Below are positions 57,390 through 64,000 of a DNA stretch of 64,000 nt, in pieces. The stretch is from Monodelphis domestica (Eukaryota; Chordata; Mammalia; Didelphimorphia; Didelphidae). Position numbers and translations under genes: made by a program. The stretch is from NCBI RefSeq assembly GCF_027887165.1, contig NC_077228.1, positions 102,581,362 through 102,645,361 of the forward strand, read 5' to 3'. The notes below the pieces were generated by a model. That model worked only from the letters and a program-made list of their open reading frames with translations, was not told the DNA's origin and made no database searches. Each line of letters opens with the position of its first letter. Positions within the stretch are counted from its first letter, which is position 1.

Positions 57390-57560
57390 AGGAGTGCTGG
57401 GTTTTAGTGAATCTATATCTTCTAACTCTCTGCTTCTTTATAACCCTTTTGATTTTGGGCAAATTGCTTAACCACTTGGGATATGCTGATTCAACTGGAA
57501 AATGAGGGTTTGAACTAAATGACCTTTAGAGTTTCTTCCAGCTGCTTTACCTTCCATTTA
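57390..57560 (+). mobile_element. MIR-like SINE, degraded
   Basis: 'ggagtgctgggttttagtga', 'gggcaaattgcttaaccact' and 'actggaaaatgagggtttga' resemble MIR. Confidence 0.5.
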
Positions 57561-57765
57561 GATGGATTCTGAAAGGATTTAGATCCTTTCAACATCTGAC
57601 TATGATTCTGTTATACAATAGTTACTGTTGTATAATTTTTAAAGGGCAGTTTGCTTTTTGGCATATTAGATATCAACGGGGTTTTTAAACAATCGCTATA
57701 TAAATCATTTCCCAACATTTTGATATACTGAAATATTGATCACAAGAAAAATGTTTCTTAAAACC

Positions 57766-58006
57766 TGACAGAACCAGGTCTTGGAACTTATAATCTCCAA
57801 CCTCTACCAATTGCTGTCCATGTCTTCCCTGTGCCAATGGTGGCTCTAGTTTAACCCAGGACCGCCCAGAGATCTGCCCCTTTGCACATGTCTGTTGAAC
57901 GTCATATTCTCAAATAAATAAATTTTGATCTTTGCTGCAGCCCTTCCTAAATCCTATTAGGACTGAGTAGGGTGGAGATTGTAAATTCCAAGACCTGGTT
58001 CTGTCA
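57766..58006. mobile_element. 241-bp element with ~36-bp terminal inverted repeats
   Basis: The left arm (57766-57802) opens tgacagaaccaggtcttgga. The right arm (57971-58006) ends with its reverse complement tccaagacctggttctgtca. Across both arms there are two mismatches and one gap. Ends are TG...CA. It holds aataaataaa near 57934 on the plus strand. It could be a MITE or an LTR with unusually long inverted ends; flanks show no clear duplication. Confidence 0.7.
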
Positions 58007-58869
58007 TTCCAAGTATCTCTATTGTATCAATTCTAAAATCAATCATGACTCAAAGAACTTCCTATTCTATGCTTAAGCATAGGTCAAAGCCCTTTCCATT
58101 GTTCAGCAAAAGGTTTCTGTCCTAAAGTAATCTTAAGTAGGGAGGAGAAGGACCCTCCCATGCCAAAGGGGTTCACATTCCAATAGACAATATCAGTAGG
58201 AAATTTTTCAAGTATGATATTTCCCAATGGTGAAATTTCCAACATTTATAAGTCTAAGAAATTTTAAGGTTTACACTATTTTATGCCTATGTCACTTACT
58301 TGGAAGGTTGTGGAAATTTTTTTCTTTTGCAGTATCTTTGCTTCACCTAATTAGGTATTTTGGTTTCAGAGCCCGCAAAATCAAATTTAGTTAGATGCTG
58401 GTCCCTGACCCAATTTTATCAGGTTTCAGTATCTAAGGCTCTCCAGTGAGGATTACTGGGATGGAAGAAACAAAGGTTTTATATTTTACAGAGAAATGAA
58501 ATAAACTATTTAGACAATGAAATCAATAGTAATTAGATTTTCCACCCCATCCCCACCATTTTCTACATTCCTTAAAAGTATGGTAGTCCAAATACTTTCT
58601 TCTTAGTGTTTTAAAAAATTCATTAAATATGCCTTCAAGTTAATTTGGAATTGTCACTGATTTTAGTTTTCTTGCCATCTGACCTCTTTGTTAATGGGAC
58701 AATTTACAGAGAGAGAAGGAAGGTTCTTTTTGATTGATATCAATATGGCATATTTAATAATATTTAGAACTTTACACTACTCCTTGCTATGTTCTAAAAT
58801 TGTAATACTTTTGAAAAAAATATATATCATCTCACCCTCACTTGAAGTATTTGTTAATTGGAAGGGGGG
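58007..58869. other. Intron, nothing recognised
   Basis: The first 250 bases (to about 58250) read like a continuation of an LTR or retroviral-type leader, but nothing firm can be assigned. Confidence 0.3.
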
Positions 58870-58985
58870 AACAATTAAAAATCATTTATTAAGCACTTAC
58901 CTTGTGGCAGGCACTGTGCCTATTACATACAAATTTAACAAGATAATTCTTGCCCTCAAAGAACTTACAATCTAATGTCTTTTAT
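58870..58985 (-). mobile_element. CR1/L3-like LINE 3' fragment
   Basis: 'catttattaagcacttacct', 'ggcaggcactgtgcctatta' and 'aagaacttacaatctaatgt' are a clear copy of the 3' end motif. Confidence 0.65.
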
Positions 58986-59042
58986 GTAATGTGTAGGGTG
59001 TTGAGAAAGTCTTAGTACATACAGTTTTAAGCTTCAGGAGCC

Positions 59043-59282
59043 TTGTTGTTGTTTAATCTTTCAGTTGTGTCTGATTCTTTGTGACTCCATTTGTGGTTTT
59101 CTTGGCAAAGATACTGGAATGGTTTGCAGTTTTCCAGCTCATTTTACAGATGAGTAACTCCAGATAAACAGTATTAAGTGACTTATCTAGGGTGACAAGA
59201 TAGTAAGTGTTGGAAGCTGGGTTTAAATTCTGGTCTCTTGGCTCTAGGTGTGGCACTCATCTACTGTGCCACCCAGCCCCCT
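59043..59282 (-). mobile_element. tRNA-headed SINE, second subfamily, antisense
   Basis: 'cagttgtgtctgattctttg', 'ttttcttggcaaagatactg', 'ttacagatgagtaactcc' and 'ctactgtgccacccagcccc'. Same subfamily as 27225. Confidence 0.85.
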
Positions 59283-59659
59283 CATCAGTAGCTTAAATAG
59301 AGCTATTTTATACTATTAAAACTGCTTTAAAACTTTTGGGACACACTATGCATTTGCATGTACATATGTATATATAATTTATATGTAAACACTATATTCA
59401 TGGATGTGTCCAGAGTTGTGATTTTGGGTGGAGAAACTCTTTATAAGTGCAGATCAGAAATTTTTCTGTACCATATAGTCTTAGAAAGTTGCCTAAAGCA
59501 CCAAAGGAGTAGATGATTTTACCAGGATCACATAGCTAGTATGTCAGAGCCTGGACTTGAACTCAAATCTTCCTGAGTTCTTGAGGCTGGCTATCTACTA
59601 TATTATAGTTCCTATTAGTATAGTAAATATATATTTTTAAGTTAGCTAGTTTTTTAAAA

Positions 59660-60965
59660 AATATTTCTTTATTTTTCAAGTGAAAATTTCTTTTTATGTT
59701 TCCAAATAGTTACAAAACCAAACAAAACAAGCATGTCCATTTATTTTATTTTATTTTATTTTCCATTTGAATTAGTTTATTTAGTCAATTTAGAACATTA
59801 TTCCTTGGTTACAATAGTCACATTATTTCCCTCCCTCCCCTCCACCCCATCCTTCCTGCAGCCAACCCGCAATTTCATTGGTTATTACTTGTGTCCTTGA
59901 TCAGAACCTATTTCCATGTTGTTGTTTGCACTAGGATGTTCATTTAGAGTCTACATCCCCAACCATATCCCCTCTATCCATGTATTCAAGCAGTTGTTTT
60001 TCTTTGGTGTTTTTACTCCCACAGTTTTTTCCTCTGCATGTGGATAGTGTTTTTTCTCATAGATCCCTCTGAATTGTTCAAGATCGTTGCATTGCCACTA
60101 ATGGAGAAGTCCATTACATTCGATTGTACCACAGTGTATCAGTCTCTGTGTACAATGTTTTCCTGGTTCTGCTCCTTTCACTCTGCATCAGTTCCTGGAG
60201 GTCATTCCAGTTCCCATGGATTCTCCATTTTATTATTCCTTTTAGCACAGTAGTATTCCATCACCAACATATACCACAATTTGTTCAGCCATTCCCCAAT
60301 TGAAGGGTATCCCTTCATTTTCCAATTTTTTGCCACCACAAAGAGCGCAGCTATGAATATTTTGGTACATGTCTTTTTCCTAAGCATGTCCATTTATAAA
60401 GAAAAAGATGTTACACAAATGAAATCACAAATCTCCTATATGTTTTCTTCAAATTGATCCTGTCCACAAGTGTCCCAGCCCCTCCTCACCTCCCTACATC
60501 TCATAGGATATTGTCAGGGAGGCCAACATGTTTATATAAATTAGACCTTACATGTTGTATCTTTCTGTTCCTTTTCTGGAGTTAACATTCTCAGTTTATT
60601 CTTCCATTATTAGTTCTATGGCTATATATAATGTTCTAGTTCTACTCATTTCACTGTTCATTATCTCTTATAGTTTCCAGATTAAAAAAAAAAATCAGTC
60701 TTTTTCTTTGTTTCTTATGGTGCAATAGTATTCCATCACAATTCTATGCCATAGTTTGTTTAGCCATTCCCCAAATGATGGGCATCTCCTCAGTTTCCAA
60801 TTCTTTACCACCACAAAGAGAGCTGCTATAAAGATTTTGGAATATATGGGTTCTTTTCCTGATCTCCCCATATCCAGCAATGATATTGTTGAATCTAAGG
60901 GTATAAAGAGTTTTTTTTAGTTCTCTGGGTCTAATTCCAAATTGCTCTCCAAATTTTAGTGAGTT
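59660..60965 (-). mobile_element. L1 3' region, antisense, outer copy of a nested pair
   Basis: Outer L1: 59660-59744 and 60382-60965. The minus frame at 60695-60880 encodes 'SKIFIAALFVVVKNWKLRRC' and 'HRIVMEYYCT', the L1 ORF2 C-terminus. It is split by the inner L1 at 59745-60381. Confidence 0.85.
59745..60381 (-). mobile_element. L1 3' end, inner copy with 16-bp perfect TSD, antisense
   Basis: The (TTTTA)n tail, 'tttatttagtcaatttagaa' and 'tgtgtacaatgttttcctgg' identify the L1. The minus frame at 60202-60393 encodes 'TKIFIAALFVVAKNWKMKGY'. The target duplication aagcatgtccatttat is exact at 59729-59744 and 60382-60397. 5'-truncated to 637 bases. Confidence 0.92.
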
Positions 60966-62419
60966 TTTAAAGCATGAATTTGTATTGTGAAAACCCTGAA
61001 TATGTAATTGAGTGTGAATAATATTCAGTATAATTTAATTGAGGATAGAGATCAGGGTTGTCAGTGGGTGATGAGTGACTTTCAAAGGAAGAATTGTGTG
61101 TATATAAAATATTGTAGTCACATGTGGGGGGAGGAGAAGAATGGGAGAAGAAGAAACCTTTCTTTAAAAAAAAATAGTGTCAAGATTGGAAGAAAGATTA
61201 GAGAAAGTATCAGGTTCTGTGATCTGACATAGTATTCCTGACACTGGAATTCCCTAGTGAAGAAAGAATGTATCAGATGTTGCCATACACCCATCTGTCA
61301 TTGATAACCAGTGGCAGGGTTCCCAACTTTTTTGTGTCATGTATTCCTATTTGCAATCTGGAAAAGTCTATGGACCTCTTTCAGAATAATGTTTTTTTAA
61401 ATACATAAAATATAGGATTATGTAGGAAAATAAATTAAACTAGATTAGAAATATAGTAACCAAAATACTTAACAAATGTTCATAAACCCTATATTAAGAA
61501 TTCCTGTGCAATGGAGAATCAAGACATAGATTCATCATCATCATCATCACCACATTTGGCATTTTTTACCTTATCACAGATTTTGAATGGTAAAGTGGCA
61601 TGTCTCAATATATAAGCTTCTCCTGATTAACTTACTTATAGAGAAAGATCCAGGAGTACTCAAATCTGTAGTTGTGCTCTTTTCTTCCTCCCATGTCTTC
61701 TCTCAACACCTCTGCTCCCATCTTTGTACCTTCTACTCAAGAGAAAAAGAAAAAGAAAACCTCTGTTAGAAATAAGGCCTATTTCTTGATAAAACTGTAT
61801 TGTAATCTTGTGATCATTACTTCTTTTTATTCATTATTCCTTTAATAATATCTTATAGAATTTTGTGGTAAAGTCAAACTCACTGACCTGTATAGTTCCT
61901 AGACTCCATTTTTCCTTTTTTGAAAATTTTCAAATTTGCTTGTCTAATCCTATGATACCTCTTCTGTTTCCATGTTTGTGGAGAGCCATCATACCCTCAC
62001 TGTCTGACAGAGTAGCAGTCTGGGAAATGAAGGCTGCATTCCAAAGATCAAATGATATATTTTTAAAGTATTCTCAAACTGATCAATTTGCAACCAAATA
62101 GATCAACACCAAAGAAGTTTCTTGTTTTTTGAAAATTAAAGATTAGAGCCAGTGAAAATTACTCAATCATCTCTATGGTGTAATTGTAGATACTCATTCT
62201 CTGAGAAATAGGTTAATGAAATACCACTCCTAGAATTGCTAAAGGATACTAGACAAGTTTTTCTTGTGCTCCAGGACCTAAATATCACCTTTGTATCTTG
62301 TTCATTAGTCTTTAAATGATTAAATTTTTAAATCAGTCAGCTGGGATGTTTTTTTAATTGGAGGTTGTAAGAAAGTGATTAGTTGTTCTATATCCTATTA
62401 CTTAGGTAGTTCTCTTTAA
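60966..62419. other. Intron, repeat-poor, nothing recognised
   Basis: AT-rich with a short (TCA)n at about 61533-61550. Two frames of 74-78 codons (61008, 61865) show no known motif. Confidence 0.4.
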
Positions 62420-62439
62420 ACGTGGGTCATTTTTTATTC

Positions 62440-63430
62440 TTTTGTTTTAATTATGTTTTTCATTCAACAAAAGTCTACCTGCTTTCAGTTTCCTTCCCTT
62501 TGCCTCTCCATTGAGAAAGAAAAAAAAAATCAAAATTCCTGTTATAGTCAAGCAAAACAGTCTTAATTTATATTGACCATGTTTAAAAAAAATTCATTAC
62601 ATGCTCTGGAGTCCATTAACACTATCTGGAGTGGAGAAGCATTTTTCATCATAAGTCCTTCAGAATCTTAGTCATTGTACTGATCAGAATTCTTGAAATG
62701 TTTCAAAGTTGTTTACAAGATTATTGTTATTGTATAAATTGTTCTACTGGTTCTCTCTTCCTTTTCCCTCATTTGATACATGTCTTCTTAAGTCTCTGAA
62801 ACTATCCCCTTTCTATATCTTTCATATTTACATACTATATTGTTTAGACATTTCCCAATTGATGGGCACCTCCCAATAGTTTCCAATTTTTTGCCACTGC
62901 AAAGAACTGCATCAAATACTTTTGTCTGTTCTTAGAGTATGTTTTACTTAGGACTGATTTTTCCTTAATCTACCTTAATTTAACTCTTGTCTATGAGTAT
63001 TCTTCTGTTTAACTGATTCAGATAAGAGGGAGCTTCAAGGGTCACCCCTAGGTTTTCGTTGTGTATACTTCTAATTACATACCCCAATTACTTGGGATAA
63101 TTTTCTCCTTTATTTCCTTTCTTTGTTCTCTTCCCCAACTTGCCCTACTATAGACTTCCTGTCCCTTTTTATTCTTCTCTAAAGATGATCAAGTTATAAT
63201 AGGATCACTTAGCAGCTCTTTCCAGATTATACTAATTAGACTTCCTAATGAGATTATGAGGGGATACATATATATAAAATCCACATTAGATCGAAAATAG
63301 TTTATTCTTGTTAAATCTCATGTTTACCTATTTAAATTTCTTTTGACTCCTGTGTTTGTACTTCAAAGCTCCTGTACAACACTGGGCTTTTCATCAGGAA
63401 TACTTGAAAATTGTTCTCTTTCATTAAGGG
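62440..63430 (-). mobile_element. L1/HAL1, antisense, old
   Basis: 'atttcccaattgatgggcac', 'tttccaattttttgccactg' (62845-62905) mark the ORF2 3' part. The following part (62990-63430) resembles 51540-52040, suggesting a longer body with an internal deletion. Confidence 0.55.
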
Positions 63431-63510
63431 TGTAAATATAATAATGGCGAGTTATAAAAATAGATGGGAAAATTATGCCGATACAGGCTCAAAACTGTTC
63501 AGATACTTTT

Positions 63511-63712
63511 TTTTTTTTAAGCTCTTACTTTCTGTTTTGGAATCAATACTGTGTATTAGTTCCAAGGCAGAAAAGTGGTAAGGGCTAGGCAATCAGGGTT
63601 AAGTGACTTGCTCAGGGTCACAGAGCTGGGAAGTGTCTGAGGCCACATTTGAACCCAGGACCTCTCGTCTCTAGGCCTAGCTCTCAATCCACTCAGTTAA
63701 CCCAGCTGCCCC
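63511..63712 (-). mobile_element. tRNA-headed SINE with perfect 16-bp TSD, antisense
   Basis: 'gtgtattagttccaaggcag', 'gacttgctcagggtcacaga' and 'aggacctctcgtctctaggc'. Exact duplication ctgttcagatactttt at 63495-63510 and 63713-63728, implying a comparatively recent insertion. Confidence 0.93.
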
Positions 63713-63786
63713 CTGTTCAGATACTTTTGATAGTTGTAATCAAAAATATCTAATATGATAAAGTTGAGTGAAGTGAAGCTCAAATA

Positions 63787-64000
63787 TGAACTTCCCTTCA
63801 GGGCCAGGCGCAAGGACGCTAAAGAGACTCTTATTATAAAAAATAAAATATTTATTGAAATATATGAGGACAAAAAGGATTTCTAATTCGAAGGGATTCT
63901 AAATCCACCCAAATAAACTCCTTGGTTCTGCAAGGAATCACTTCTGTGTTTCACAGGCTACACTAATCCTCCCTGATCTGATTAACCCAAATTTATATTC
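63787..64000 (-). mobile_element. Candidate ERV LTR, antisense, cut by window end
   Basis: On the minus strand an AATAAA lies near 63852, followed by 'ataagagtctctttagcgtc', 'cttgcgcctggccctgaag' and a CA end at 63787. This resembles a retroviral R-U5 end. Several CpGs survive in an otherwise CpG-poor area. The left part lies outside the window, so the class cannot be checked. Confidence 0.45.

Larger units (their letters stand above)
34304..64000 (+). other. CAMSAP2: CAMSAP2 intron 1 (5' part)
   Basis: This starts at the GTAGGT donor. No further exon with CAMSAP similarity was seen up to the window end, so intron 1 is at least 29.7 kb. Content is nearly all interspersed repeats, listed separately. 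L1 fragments here are predominantly antisense to the gene. Confidence 0.8.

Noticed and set aside
5264..63712. Functional tRNA genes at the SINE heads
   Set aside because: A- and B-box-like segments occur, but the heads lack cloverleaf pairing and are followed by SINE bodies and A-rich tails.
1..64000. CRISPR array, prokaryotic operon or phage-type system
   Set aside because: Repeats here are eukaryotic retroposons and microsatellites; no regularly spaced identical repeats with unique spacers, and no prokaryotic gene organisation.

Overview
The window looks like nuclear DNA from a marsupial; I cannot name the species. Most of it is AT-rich, CpG-poor and packed with degraded retroposons. Three repeat classes drive the call: tRNA-headed CORE/MIR-like SINEs ending in 'cagctgcccc' or 'cacctagctgcc', many short antisense L1 3' ends whose minus-strand reading frames still show L1 ORF2 C-terminal signatures such as 'IFIAALF', 'KNWK' and 'MEYYC', and HAL1-like half-L1 elements. 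CR1/L2/L3-clade LINE fossils, ERV LTRs and a small hAT MITE family also occur. I see no CRISPR array, no tRNA or rRNA gene, no prokaryotic operon and no intact viral gene.

The only convincing protein-coding sequence is one exon, 34162-34303 (+). It encodes the first 47 residues of CAMSAP2, a microtubule minus-end-binding protein, and ends at a consensus donor (CAG|GTAGGT). It lies at the downstream end of a roughly 1.4 kb CpG island (about 32800-34300) that must hold the promoter and 5' leader. The island has a purine-rich G-strand, a palindromic NRF1-type site, GGC-triplet runs, an upstream ORF with ten consecutive arginines, a start-stop uORF (ATGTGA) 40 nt before the CAMSAP2 start, and a 3' splice-site-like sequence that may let the upstream ORF be removed.

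Layout: 1-32.8 kb is the 5' intergenic flank. It carries repeats, two long HAL1-like elements in opposite orientation (16.9-19.5 kb + and 20.5-22.55 kb -), the 3' end of an ERV with its LTR (26.2-26.85 kb), and a few repeat-poor stretches that could be regulatory (9.4-10.3 kb, 25.55-25.96 kb). 32.8-34.3 kb is the promoter and first coding exon. 34.3-64 kb is the start of CAMSAP2 intron 1, filled with mostly antisense L1 pieces, SINEs, CR1-like LINEs, two hAT MITEs, and antisense LTRs at 54.1-54.65 kb and (candidate) from 63.79 kb to the window end.

I found no convincing new multi-gene system. The most unusual signals are small-scale. One is a 75-bp segment spanning an L1/flank junction at 37.7 kb that recurs inside a different L1 at 53.25 kb, suggesting templated copying. 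Another is the polyarginine and start-stop uORF arrangement in the CAMSAP2 leader. Others are nested retroposons dated by clear target-site duplications, a 241-bp element with roughly 36-bp terminal inverted repeats, and a 44-nt poly(C) tract. Family names come from pattern recognition; no database search was run.
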